From positions 1-23,963 of the forward strand of contig NZ_JACUUA010000039.1 in NCBI RefSeq assembly GCF_014859565.1: DNA of 23,963 nt, in the 5' to 3' direction. This DNA is from Marinospirillum sp. (lineage in GTDB: Bacteria; Pseudomonadota; Gammaproteobacteria; Pseudomonadales; Halomonadaceae). The notes beneath the pieces are model-generated. The model ran no database searches and had not been told where the DNA came from. It saw nothing but the letters and a program-made list of their open reading frames with translations. The translations under genes were made by a program, and so were the position numbers. Below are positions 1 to 7,307 of this stretch, one piece after another (the first letter of the stretch is position 1; each line of letters starts with the position of its first letter).

Positions 1-381
1 GCCGTTGTAATAAACCTGCCCGTTTTTCCACTTCGCCATGCCTGTATTGATTGGGATCCAGCCGAGTGAACGGTGCACACCGCCTGATTTGCGCCAGTTC
101 AAGCGATTCTTTTTGAACTGCTTGCGGCGGGTGGCGTACTCCGCACCAACCTTCTGAACCGTATGGCTATGCAGCCCGATTTCTTTATGAGCGCCTTGGG
201 TGTACTTCTGAAGATCGTAGGCAGACAAAAACACACCGCGCTCCTTGATAGAACGGTGACTGAGTTCGTTGATATAGTTCCAAACAAAGTTGACCGATCT
301 TGCCATTTGGTTCAGCAAAGGGCGGTGCTTGTCTCGAACACGAACTTTTAAGGTCTTGGTGTGTTTTGCCTGTACTTTCAT
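1..381 (-). CDS. tnpB: TnpB, IS200/IS605-family RNA-guided endonuclease (partial, N-terminus only)
   Basis: The minus strand is open from an ATG at 381 to the window edge, giving 127 residues without a stop. I translated it by hand. It begins MKVQAKHTKTLKVRVRDKHR and continues with an ARSVNFVWNYINELSHRSIKER segment split around residues 27-48, then SAYDLQKYTQG, then a basic stretch ATRRKQFKKNRLNWRKSGG. This is the helix-turn-helix and WED-like N-terminal part of TnpB (OrfB_IS605). In this family the RuvC-like nuclease domain follows; it lies outside the window, as do the right end and its guide RNA. No TnpA is visible on the left-end side, so this may be a solo tnpB element, although tnpA could lie beyond the edge. 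The family call is confident; the completeness of the gene cannot be judged. Confidence 0.88.
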   Translation of the reverse strand, partial: MKVQAKHTKTLKVRVRDKHRPLLNQMARSVNFVWNYINELSHRSIKERGVFLSAYDLQKYTQGAHKEIGLHSHTVQKVGAEYATRRKQFKKNRLNWRKSGGVHRSLGWIPINTGMAKWKNGQVYYNG

Positions 382-422
382 CCAGCTTAATTTATCAGCA
401 GCCAGTGCAACTCACAACCCAA

Positions 423-438
423 GGCATCTGCCGATGCC
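423..438 (-). repeat. Small perfect hairpin in the tnpB leader
   Basis: GGCATC and GATGCC flank a 4-nt spacer, giving a perfect 6-bp stem. It sits between the left-end hairpin and the tnpB start and would be transcribed in the tnpB leader. Its function is unknown; it may be part of the transposon end or affect tnpB translation. Confidence 0.5.
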
Positions 439-449
439 GCGCTATCCTT

Positions 450-470
450 CCCCGCACTAAAAGTACGGGG
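450..470 (-). repeat. Left-end hairpin of the IS200/IS605-type element
   Basis: A 21-nt imperfect palindrome lies about 70 nt upstream of tnpB. Outer arms CCCCG/CGGGG are followed by one C/A mismatch, then ACT/AGT around a 3-nt loop. Read in the tnpB direction it has the CCCC..TTTTAG..GGGG look of the subterminal hairpins bound by TnpA in IS200/IS605 elements. The exact element boundary cannot be fixed. It probably lies a few bases beyond the hairpin (about 471-480), and any target or TAM motif would abut it there. Confidence 0.65.
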
Positions 471-487
471 CTTGTCGCGCATTTTGG

Positions 488-1231
488 TCACATTGATGTT
501 TCCCGCACCAGAAAGGCCGGATTAAACCAGCGATCCGGTATTTCCACTGACTCAGAAGACAGATAACGGATCAGGGTGTACTGGTCTTTCTGGATACGAT
601 CCACCAGTTTCATGCCTGCCAGCGCCTTACGACCATCCACCTGATCCAATTCAAATTCTGCTTCTTTTGCCAGTCGCCCAGATTGTAGGTAAAACGCCGC
701 GGTCTGCGGATGCAAACTGCTGGCATCCACTTGCAGCTCAACCCGTGCATAGGTCACACCTTTGCGCCCAGCCTCCAGCTGCAGGTGGAGGGTTTCACCG
801 ATCCGCTCACTGAAGGTAACGGTATAATCATCCTGCCAGCGCAGTGATGAAATATCCCCGCTGGATGCCTCGCCCAGCAGTTTTTGCATGGGTGTGATTC
901 GCAGCGGGCGGCGACTGGATGGCAGGAACAACCAATACTGGTCATCCAGCATCAACATCTTCTGACCTGCCTCGGCACTGCTGCGAAACAGCACCAAGGA
1001 ACGCCGATCACTGCCTACATACACTTCATAAAAGCGCTGACTGTCCAGATTACCCTGCTTGTACAGACTGATTTCGGTCATCACCCGGAAATCACCTGTT
1101 TCTCCACCCAGACGCAGCTCATCCATAATCTGCAGTGGATCAGTCGCAGCACCAACCAAGGGAATCATTCCCAGCAACCCGACCAGCAGCAAACCGGCCA
1201 TGAATGTGCGTATTCTTTTCTGTTCAGACAT
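488..1231 (-). CDS. LolA-like periplasmic protein (outer membrane lipoprotein-sorting protein family), module 1
   Basis: The product has 247 residues. A signal peptide covers about residues 1-29 (basic start, hydrophobic FMAGLLLVGLLGMIPLVG, cleavage near GAA). The mature part has the alternating-strand pattern of LolA-like proteins (PF17131 type), including the YWLFLPSSRRPLRITPMQ segment that parallels W.YVP....IKMPPS in the module 2 homologue. In this family the LolA fold offers a hydrophobic cavity for lipid or lipoprotein. It is the last gene of the module 1 operon: its ATG overlaps the end of the permease gene by 8 nt, with GGAGG about 9 nt upstream. The substrate is not known; a generic envelope lipid carrier role is inference. 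Confidence 0.8.
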   Translation of the reverse strand: MSEQKRIRTFMAGLLLVGLLGMIPLVGAATDPLQIMDELRLGGETGDFRVMTEISLYKQGNLDSQRFYEVYVGSDRRSLVLFRSSAEAGQKMLMLDDQYWLFLPSSRRPLRITPMQKLLGEASSGDISSLRWQDDYTVTFSERIGETLHLQLEAGRKGVTYARVELQVDASSLHPQTAAFYLQSGRLAKEAEFELDQVDGRKALAGMKLVDRIQKDQYTLIRYLSSESVEIPDRWFNPAFLVRETSM

Positions 1232-2441
1232 GATTCAGTGCCTCCACAACCGGTTTGCGAACACCTCGAAAGGTTGCCAGAGCACTGGATACAACCGCCA
1301 GCAGTGTCACACTCAGGCTGCTGAGCAATGCCAGCTGTGCTGACCAGTAGATGTACAGCGGATAACCTTCTGTCTGACCGGGGGGTGGCGGCATCATTAC
1401 CTCACCCTGATAAAGGGAAAAGCTGAGTGCTCCGGCCAGCAACAAACCCAGCAGGCTACCCAGCAGGCCGATCAATCCAGCCTCCAGCACAAACAGCCCC
1501 AGAATCTCGCGCTGCCGTGTACCCATGGCCGCCAGTGTTCCTATCTCACGGGTGCGCTCCATCACACTCATGGACGCCGTATTGAAGATGGCAAACACTA
1601 CCATCACCAGCAGAATCACACTCATCACACCAAAGATGCGGTTATAGAGATTGCGTACACTCTGGTAAAACACAGCACGATCTTCCCATGAGGTAACACC
1701 CAGCGCTGGATAACGCTGCTGCAGCTCTTGGAAATACCATTGATCCTCCGAAAAGTCCTGCAGATACACTCCCAGCTGGCTGACCTTATCGGTCACCAGC
1801 AATTGCTGGGCGCTGTCCAGATGCACCAGCACCAACCTGGCATCCAGCTCTGGAATGCCGGTGCTGACGATGCCGCGCACATCCACATCCAGCGCATTCA
1901 GCACACCTTCTGCTGTTGTACCCAGCAGGGTCAGGCCGGTACCCGGCACCGCATTCAGTGACTCGGCAAGGCGTTTGCCCAGCAACACTTCCGGAAATGC
2001 TTCAGGGTTCTGCTGCAGACTCAACAAACTCCCTTGCTGTAATTGCATTTGAGATCCCTGCAGCTGAAACACCTCTGGCTCCACCCCTTGTCCCATAAAA
2101 ATGGTGGACTTTTCACCATTACTGATCAGGCCTTCAAAGTTAATACGTGCCACGGTGCGTCGAATACCAGCATCCCTCTGCAAGTCTGCCTGTAAGGTCT
2201 GTACATCGGCCAACCCCAACTCAAGGGTAAGATTTTCCTCGCGCTGAAAATACTCAGGATGACTGAGGATCACCTGCCCCTCCTGACGCATACTGGATTC
2301 TTTCAGAGACTCATAGGTGTAAAGCGCAAAACCACTCAGCGTCATCATGCCCAGCACCGCCACCGCCGTCAGCAACAGCGTGGCTAGAGTGCGACGGCGA
2401 TTGCGCCCAAGGTTTTTCCACGCCAGCAGCAACCATTTCAT
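1224..2441 (-). CDS. ABC transporter permease, FtsX/MacB type (module 1)
   Basis: The product has 405 residues. Architecture is MacB/LolC-like: one N-terminal membrane helix (about 20-40) after the MKWLLLAWKNLGRNRRRT leader, a large periplasmic domain (about 41-265), then three helices (about 267-292, 318-343, 366-390). The FtsX-domain signature MERTREIGTLAAMGTRQREI starts at residue 294. I chose the ATG at 2441 over one 24 nt upstream because AGGAGGT lies 7 nt before it and it overlaps the ATPase stop as ATGA. Only one permease accompanies this ATPase, so a homodimer as in MacB is likely, unlike module 2. FtsX-type permeases of this class usually couple ATP use to extracting or moving cargo from the inner membrane or periplasm rather than to classic import. 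Confidence 0.88.
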   Translation of the reverse strand: MKWLLLAWKNLGRNRRRTLATLLLTAVAVLGMMTLSGFALYTYESLKESSMRQEGQVILSHPEYFQREENLTLELGLADVQTLQADLQRDAGIRRTVARINFEGLISNGEKSTIFMGQGVEPEVFQLQGSQMQLQQGSLLSLQQNPEAFPEVLLGKRLAESLNAVPGTGLTLLGTTAEGVLNALDVDVRGIVSTGIPELDARLVLVHLDSAQQLLVTDKVSQLGVYLQDFSEDQWYFQELQQRYPALGVTSWEDRAVFYQSVRNLYNRIFGVMSVILLVMVVFAIFNTASMSVMERTREIGTLAAMGTRQREILGLFVLEAGLIGLLGSLLGLLLAGALSFSLYQGEVMMPPPPGQTEGYPLYIYWSAQLALLSSLSVTLLAVVSSALATFRGVRKPVVEALNHV

Positions 2442-3121
2442 GACACACCTCCTGCTTGCAGACACCCCTGATGCAGGTGATAAATCCGGTCACACCAAGG
2501 TTTCAGGCGATCATCATGGGTGGCAATCACCAGCGCACAGCCATACTCCTGCCCCAGACTTTTCATCAGCTGTGCCACCGTCAGCGCGGTGTTTTCATCC
2601 AAACTGGCGGTAGGTTCATCAGCCACCAGCAACTGCGGACGTTTCACCAATGCACGCGCCAGTGCCACCCGCTGGCGTTGACCACCAGACAAGGCATCCG
2701 GACGTTTATCGGCAAACTCAGCCACACCCACCGCCTGCAAGGCTTCCTGCACCTGCTGACGAATGCGGGTTGCCGAATCACCACGCAACCACAGCGGATA
2801 AGCCACATTGTCCGCAGCACTCATCACCGGAATCAGGTTAAAGGTCTGGAATACAAAACCGATGGCCTGGCGACGCTGCTCCGTCAGCTTGCCACGATGA
2901 CTGAAATCCACCACCTGCCCCTGCCAGCGATACTCACCGGCATCCGGCGCATCAATCAGTCCGCAGATGTTCAGCAAAGTACTTTTACCACTGCCAGACG
3001 GCCCCACCAGTCCGGTCATTTCACCGGCCTGCAGGGTCAAATCCACATCCTGCAACACAGGTTGTATCACCTGTCCCAGCCGATAGGATTTTTTCAGGCC
3101 ACTCAACTCAATCAGGTTCAT
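2438..3121 (-). CDS. ABC transporter ATP-binding protein, LolD/MacB type (module 1)
   Basis: The product has 227 residues from the chosen start. Visible motifs are Walker A GPSGSGKST (40-48), Q-loop Q92 in FVFQTFNLIP, signature LSGGQ (144-148), Walker B LLVADE (164-169) and H-loop H202. The FQTFNLIP region is typical of the LolD/MacB/FtsE branch. I placed the start at MNLIELSGLKKSY because GGAGG lies about 8 nt upstream; the frame extends 33 codons further, but that stretch is acidic, low in homology and lacks a ribosome site. It is the first gene of the operon ATPase-permease-LolA-like, with ATGA coupling to the permease. Confidence 0.92.
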   Translation of the reverse strand: MNLIELSGLKKSYRLGQVIQPVLQDVDLTLQAGEMTGLVGPSGSGKSTLLNICGLIDAPDAGEYRWQGQVVDFSHRGKLTEQRRQAIGFVFQTFNLIPVMSAADNVAYPLWLRGDSATRIRQQVQEALQAVGVAEFADKRPDALSGGQRQRVALARALVKRPQLLVADEPTASLDENTALTVAQLMKSLGQEYGCALVIATHDDRLKPWCDRIYHLHQGCLQAGGVS

Positions 3122-3265
3122 GGCAAATCCTCCACTCTCTTTTGCGTTTTCATGCTCCGGTTCCTCTGCGTTTATTTCATCAGCAGCATAAGAACCACTT
3201 CCGGGCTGTGTATCAGGCAAGTGACCAGTGGTGCTATTTACGGATGAACGGCACCGAGAATATAC

Positions 3266-3301
3266 TTGACCAAGTCAACCATTATGATTAAATCAGTCAA
3301 C
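3266..3301. promoter_or_regulatory. Operator-like repeats in the divergent promoter of module 1 and the MarR-GNAT gene
   Basis: The 205-bp divergent region holds an inverted repeat TTGAC-caa-GTCAA (3266-3278), an 11-bp palindrome TGATT-a-AATCA (3285-3295), and AGTCAAC repeated directly at 3273-3279 and 3295-3301, exactly 22 bp apart. TTGACC at 3266 could be a plus-strand -35 with a weak TTAAAT -10 at 3288. On the minus strand TATATT at 3264-3259 is a possible -10. The placement suggests binding sites for the adjacent MarR-type regulator, but no site has been tested and the promoter elements are weak. Confidence 0.45.
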
Positions 3302-3326
3302 TACTGATGAGCAGAGGGCATCCAGC

Positions 3327-4271
3327 ATGAATACCCATTCCCTGCAACACCAAGTTGAAGGTGTGCGCCGCTTCAATCGTTTTTACACCGGCATACTGGG
3401 CATGCTGGATGAAGGCTTACTCGGCAGCGCCTACTCACTGACTGAAGTGCGGGTACTCTATGAATTGGGGCAAGATCAGGAACAGACCGCCGCCACACTC
3501 TGCCAACGCCTGAAACTGGATGCCGGTTACCTGAGTCGCATGATCCGGCGACTGGATGACGAGGAACTGTTGGAACGAAGCACATCCCGCCATGATGCCC
3601 GCCGTAAGTTCCTGCAACTCACACCCGCCGGGAAAAAACTGCTAGATGAACTTCAGGAACTTTCCAATCAGGCCGTCACCCATCTGCTGCAGCCACTGGA
3701 TGACGAACAAAGAATACAACTGACCCACTCCATGCAGCGCGTGGAACAATTGCTGCATAAAACAACCGGAACAGAACAAGCCTTTCAGGCACCCATCCTG
3801 TTGCGGTCACACCAACCGGGCGACATGGGTTGGGTGGTCTGGCGTCACGGCATGTATTACGCCCGTGAGTTCGGCTGGAATGAGGAATTTGAAGCCCTGG
3901 TCGCCCGTCTGACGGCTGACTTCATCCAGCAACTCAAACCCAGCTGGGAACGCTGCTGGATTGCCGAACAGGATGGTCACAATGTCGGCTGTATTTTTCT
4001 GACTCAGGAAGATCCGATCACTGCAAGGCTCCGTATGCTTTATCTGGAACCGAATGTTCGTGGTACCGGGTTGGGTAAACGACTGGTGACCGAATGCGTG
4101 GAAACCGCGCGCAAGCTTGGTTACTGGCAAATGCGCCTGTGGACCAATGCCAGACTGAATGCAGCACGCAACCTTTATCAACAGCAGGGATTCAGAAAAG
4201 TGGGAGAAGAAACCACCCTCAGTTTCGGAAAAATGGAGACCCACGAACACTGGGAACTGAAATTCGGTTGA
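3327..4271 (+). CDS. MarR-family regulator fused to a GNAT acetyltransferase
   Basis: The product has 314 residues. Residues about 1-145 form a MarR winged helix: TLCQRLKLDAGYLSRMIRRL is the recognition region and STSRHDARRKFLQLTPAG the wing. Residues about 155-312 form a GNAT domain with the acetyl-CoA loop VRGTGLGKRLV (244-254) and the late NAARNLYQQQGFRKVGEE segment typical of the family. This two-domain architecture is known in bacteria; small-molecule or protein acetylation targets are mostly undefined. AGAGGG lies about 9 nt before the ATG. It diverges from the module 1 operon across a shared promoter with dyad repeats, so control of module 1 and of itself is a reasonable inference. What the acetyltransferase half acts on is not visible. 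Confidence 0.9.
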   Translation: MNTHSLQHQVEGVRRFNRFYTGILGMLDEGLLGSAYSLTEVRVLYELGQDQEQTAATLCQRLKLDAGYLSRMIRRLDDEELLERSTSRHDARRKFLQLTPAGKKLLDELQELSNQAVTHLLQPLDDEQRIQLTHSMQRVEQLLHKTTGTEQAFQAPILLRSHQPGDMGWVVWRHGMYYAREFGWNEEFEALVARLTADFIQQLKPSWERCWIAEQDGHNVGCIFLTQEDPITARLRMLYLEPNVRGTGLGKRLVTECVETARKLGYWQMRLWTNARLNAARNLYQQQGFRKVGEETTLSFGKMETHEHWELKFG

Positions 4272-4341
4272 TTCTGACCACTTATTCCACCCTGACACCG
4301 CTTGTCACATCAGCCTGCCTCAACAACCGACTTGCACAACA

Positions 4342-4386
4342 CTCCATTCAGGTCACCGGTATCGGTGGCATTCACTCTGAATGGAG
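4342..4386 (+). promoter_or_regulatory. Hairpin that pairs with the Shine-Dalgarno of the barrel gene
   Basis: CTCCATTCAG (4342-4351) and CTGAATGGAG (4377-4386) are a perfect 10-bp inverted repeat. Inside it is a second perfect hairpin, CACCG-gtat-CGGTG (4354-4367). The right arm contains GGAG of the GGAGGT ribosome site (4383-4388), three bases before the ATG at 4392. In RNA this would hide the ribosome site. As DNA it could equally be an operator. There is no U-run, so it is not a normal terminator for the upstream gene. Confidence 0.6.
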
Positions 4387-4391
4387 GTGTC

Positions 4392-5417
4392 ATGAGTCTG
4401 CTGCGAATCCTGTCTGGTGTTCTGGTGCTGCTGCCCCTGCAACTGGCGGCAGCCAGTCCGGCATCATCCACCCTGAACTGGCGAATCGAAAGTGAGCTGC
4501 AAGCCAGCCATTCCCGCTGGGGAGAGATTAACCAGCCGGAACTGGAGCAGCCTGCTGCACGTCAATGGGATGCTTACTTGCGAGGCAGCTTCGGCAGTCA
4601 GGGATGGTTCACGGATGTTCGTCTGCAACAGGATGCAAAAGACTCGGACAGCAACTGGCAGCTGCAGGTGGATGAGCTTTATCATGAGTTCACTCTACCA
4701 ATGGGCGAACAACCCTTGGAAATGACCTTCGGAGCCAAAACCCTGCACTGGGATTATGGTTTTCTGGCAATGCCATTGAACTGGCTCGGGCCAACCGACG
4801 GACGGCGTGAAACTCGGCATCAGGCGGATCCCTTGCTGCTGGCTGAGTACTATGCAGGTATGACTCTGCTTCAAAGTGGCTGCGCTTGGATTGAAGCGGC
4901 GGAAGATTCACGGGAAGACTGGCAATCCCTCTGCCTGTTGCGTATGCAGGGATTTGCAGGAGCAGCAGAGTGGCAGTGGTTGATTGGGCAGGACAGCCAC
5001 ACACGTGCAGGAGCTGGCCTAGCGATGACCCTGACAGATGCTGTTGGTGTTTATCTATCCAGCAGCTGGCAGGATGTAGAAACAGATGCCTGGCAAACCC
5101 TGGTCGGAATCAACTGGAGCGGTGCCAAGCATTTGGAAGTGCGTGCAGAATACCTGAATGCAGCAACCGACCAAATGCTGCTGCGTAGCCAGTGGACACC
5201 GGATGACTGGACTCTGACTGCCGGACTGGTGTGGGTGGATCGCCCCCAAGCCATCTATCAACTGGAACTGGCTCTAGGTTATCAACTGAGTGATCCAGCT
5301 TATCTAGAGCTGGCGGGGTATTTTAATACTTCCCGTGGCCCAATAGGAGTGGTCGACCTAGATCAACAACTGCTGTTACGACTGATATTCACCACCGGCG
5401 GCCAGCTACAACGCTGA
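4392..5417 (+). CDS. Predicted outer-membrane beta-barrel protein linked to module 1
   Basis: The product has 341 residues from the ATG at 4392, chosen because a clear signal peptide MSLLRILSGVLVLLPLQLAAA starts there and GGAGGT lies just upstream, although the spacing is short (3 nt). The frame runs 30 codons further upstream without a signal sequence. The mature part shows many alternating aromatic/hydrophobic strands (for example WQLQVDELYHEFTLPM, LEMTFGAKTLHWDYGFLAM) and ends in strand-like LLLRLIFTTGGQLQR, which fits a barrel but lacks a perfect terminal Phe. The segment with FGAKTLHWDYGFLAMPLNWL resembles AGRQRINWGVNLISNPNDLF in the module 2 barrel, so the two may be distant relatives. 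It is followed after 19 nt by a histidine kinase and a LytTR regulator. The exact family is not recognised. Confidence 0.7.
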   Translation: MSLLRILSGVLVLLPLQLAAASPASSTLNWRIESELQASHSRWGEINQPELEQPAARQWDAYLRGSFGSQGWFTDVRLQQDAKDSDSNWQLQVDELYHEFTLPMGEQPLEMTFGAKTLHWDYGFLAMPLNWLGPTDGRRETRHQADPLLLAEYYAGMTLLQSGCAWIEAAEDSREDWQSLCLLRMQGFAGAAEWQWLIGQDSHTRAGAGLAMTLTDAVGVYLSSSWQDVETDAWQTLVGINWSGAKHLEVRAEYLNAATDQMLLRSQWTPDDWTLTAGLVWVDRPQAIYQLELALGYQLSDPAYLELAGYFNTSRGPIGVVDLDQQLLLRLIFTTGGQLQR

Positions 5418-5436
5418 AGCCCGAGAGAAAACACCC

Positions 5437-6507
5437 ATGACCCAAAGCCGAATGCTCCCCTGCACCCAACCCCTGTGGCGAGAGGTATTGCAGAACCTCA
5501 CCTTTACCAGCTTGTCTTGTCTGCTGATTGGCCTGCTACTCGGTCAACTAAGTCCACTGGATTATGGTCAGGGTATTCGTATTTCACTGGCTTACGGCAT
5601 CAGTATTACTCTGTTGTCTAACCTATCCATGCGCTACTGGCCTGATCAGCCTGGCTGGCTGACGGGTGGAGCCTCTTTATTGTTCGGGCTGGTATTCGGT
5701 ACCTGGATTACCATGTGGGAAATTCACGGTGAACCCTTCCCTGCTGCGCTGCTGGAGGAACCCGGCCAGTTGCTGGCTAACTTTCTGATTGGTACAGCGT
5801 TTAGCCTGACGGTCTGCTCTTTTTTCTACATGCATTATCAGAATCAGCAACTACGCACCGAACAAGCTGAAAAAGAAAAAAACCTGCTACAAAGCCAGTT
5901 ACGCATCCTGCAAAGCCAACTGGAACCTCACTTCCTGTTTAACACCTTAGCCAATGTTCAGGCACTGATAGATTCAAGGCCGGATGCCGCCCGCCAGATG
6001 TTGCAATCCCTGACTGCCCTGTTGCGAGCCAACCTCTCACAGGTGCGTTCAGAAACCAGCAACTTGGAACAAGAACTGGAGTTGATCCGTGCTTACCTGA
6101 ATATTCAGCAGATTCGTATGGGAGAACGCCTACAGTGGCAAATTGAATGCCCGGTTGCCTTGTTAAAATGGGCACTGCCACCCCTGCTGCTGCAACCGCT
6201 GGTAGAAAATGCCATACGCCACGGGCTGGAGCCAAAACCTGAAGGTGGTCACCTGATCCTATCTGTTGAAGCATTTGATCAGGGCATCACTATCACTCTG
6301 GAGGATTCAGGACAGGGTTTTCAAGCCGATCAACAACCATCAACAGCAGATCAGGGATTGGGGTTAAACACCCTGCGCCAGCGCCTGCTGCTGTTTTACG
6401 GCGATCAGGCACGATTGGACATCACCCTGCCGGTTAAAGGCGGTAGCCGGATCACCCTGCTCCTACCACAAACAACCCAGCCTGCGACCGAGGAGCAACC
6501 ATCATGA
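5437..6507 (+). CDS. LytS/AlgZ-type sensor histidine kinase
   Basis: The product has 356 residues. Four membrane helices lie at about 21-36, 48-64, 77-96 and 113-133, with almost no periplasmic loop, so it probably senses within the membrane or its surface. A coiled segment (about 134-158) leads to the His_kinase (PF06580) motif LEPHFLFNTLANVQAL with phospho-acceptor H165. The HATPase part has the N-box VENAIRHG (N258) and the G-box EDSGQGF (289-295), then GLGLNTLRQRL. The gene is coupled by an ATGA overlap to the LytTR regulator and follows the barrel gene by 19 nt, so the three likely form one transcript. The signal may be envelope state or cargo of the neighbouring exporters (inference). 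Confidence 0.92.
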   Translation: MTQSRMLPCTQPLWREVLQNLTFTSLSCLLIGLLLGQLSPLDYGQGIRISLAYGISITLLSNLSMRYWPDQPGWLTGGASLLFGLVFGTWITMWEIHGEPFPAALLEEPGQLLANFLIGTAFSLTVCSFFYMHYQNQQLRTEQAEKEKNLLQSQLRILQSQLEPHFLFNTLANVQALIDSRPDAARQMLQSLTALLRANLSQVRSETSNLEQELELIRAYLNIQQIRMGERLQWQIECPVALLKWALPPLLLQPLVENAIRHGLEPKPEGGHLILSVEAFDQGITITLEDSGQGFQADQQPSTADQGLGLNTLRQRLLLFYGDQARLDITLPVKGGSRITLLLPQTTQPATEEQPS

Positions 6508-7307
6508 AACTCACCTGTCTGCTGGCCGATGATGAACCGGTACTGCGTTACCATCTGCAAAAACAACTGGAAGACCTGTGGCCGGAGCTGGATGAAATCA
6601 TCAGTGCCGCCAATGGTGATGAAGCTTGGACTTTGATACAAGAATTACGCCCGCAGGTGGTGTTTCTGGACATACGTATGCCGGGGCTGAATGGACTGGA
6701 GGTGGCTGCCAAAATGCAACAGGCAGGGCTAACAGCTAACTGCCGAGTGGTGTTCCTGACCGCCTACGACCAGTACGCGCTGGAAGCCTTTGAACGGGAA
6801 GCCATGGACTATCTGTTAAAACCAGTGGACGAAAAACGCCTGTTAAAATGTATCAACCGCCTACAACAGCAACTGCAACAAACCCGGCCACAACTGGTGG
6901 ATCTGCAACAACTGCAACAACTACTGCACCCGATGGATAACAACCTGTCAGGCACCACACTGACCACAACAGCCACACGATCCCCATTAAAATGGTTAAA
7001 TGCCTTAAAAGGTGAAGACATCCATGTCATTGATATTGATCGAGTGCTGGTGTTTCAGGCCGAAGACAAGTACACCCGGATTATCACCACAGACGGTGAT
7101 TACTTGATCCGCACCTCATTAAAACAGCTGGAACAACAACTGAACCCGGATCAGTTCCGACGCATCCATCGCAGCAGCCTAATCCAGTTATCTGCCATCG
7201 AAAAAATCACTCGCAGCCTCACCGGGCAGTGGTTAGTCACACTGCGTGGTATCCAAAAACCCCTGCAAATCAGTCGTCGTTTTGCTGATCAGTTCAAACA
7301 ACACTAA
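6504..7307 (+). CDS. LytTR-family response regulator
   Basis: The product has 267 residues. The receiver domain (1-120) has acidic D9/D10, phospho-acceptor D56 in VVFLDIRMPG, T86 in VVFLTAYD and K106 in YLLKPVD. A glutamine/leucine-rich linker (about 115-142) includes an in-frame repeat of CTGCAACAA. The LytTR DNA-binding domain covers about 163-267, with the usual VLVFQAEDKYTRI, LIRTSLKQLEQQL and FRRIHRSSLIQL blocks. Its start overlaps the kinase stop (ATGA). Its last 14 bases overlap the end of the convergent yaeQ gene. LytTR proteins bind pairs of short direct repeats; possible targets are the barrel operon and either export module, but I could not assign a site. Confidence 0.93.
   Translation: MKLTCLLADDEPVLRYHLQKQLEDLWPELDEIISAANGDEAWTLIQELRPQVVFLDIRMPGLNGLEVAAKMQQAGLTANCRVVFLTAYDQYALEAFEREAMDYLLKPVDEKRLLKCINRLQQQLQQTRPQLVDLQQLQQLLHPMDNNLSGTTLTTTATRSPLKWLNALKGEDIHVIDIDRVLVFQAEDKYTRIITTDGDYLIRTSLKQLEQQLNPDQFRRIHRSSLIQLSAIEKITRSLTGQWLVTLRGIQKPLQISRRFADQFKQH

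Noticed and set aside
2456..3247. Plus-strand open frame of 263 codons opposite the module 1 ATPase
   Set aside because: It is antisense to a clear ABC ATPase with intact motifs. Its composition (His/Gln/Thr-rich, no domain pattern) is that of a shadow frame.
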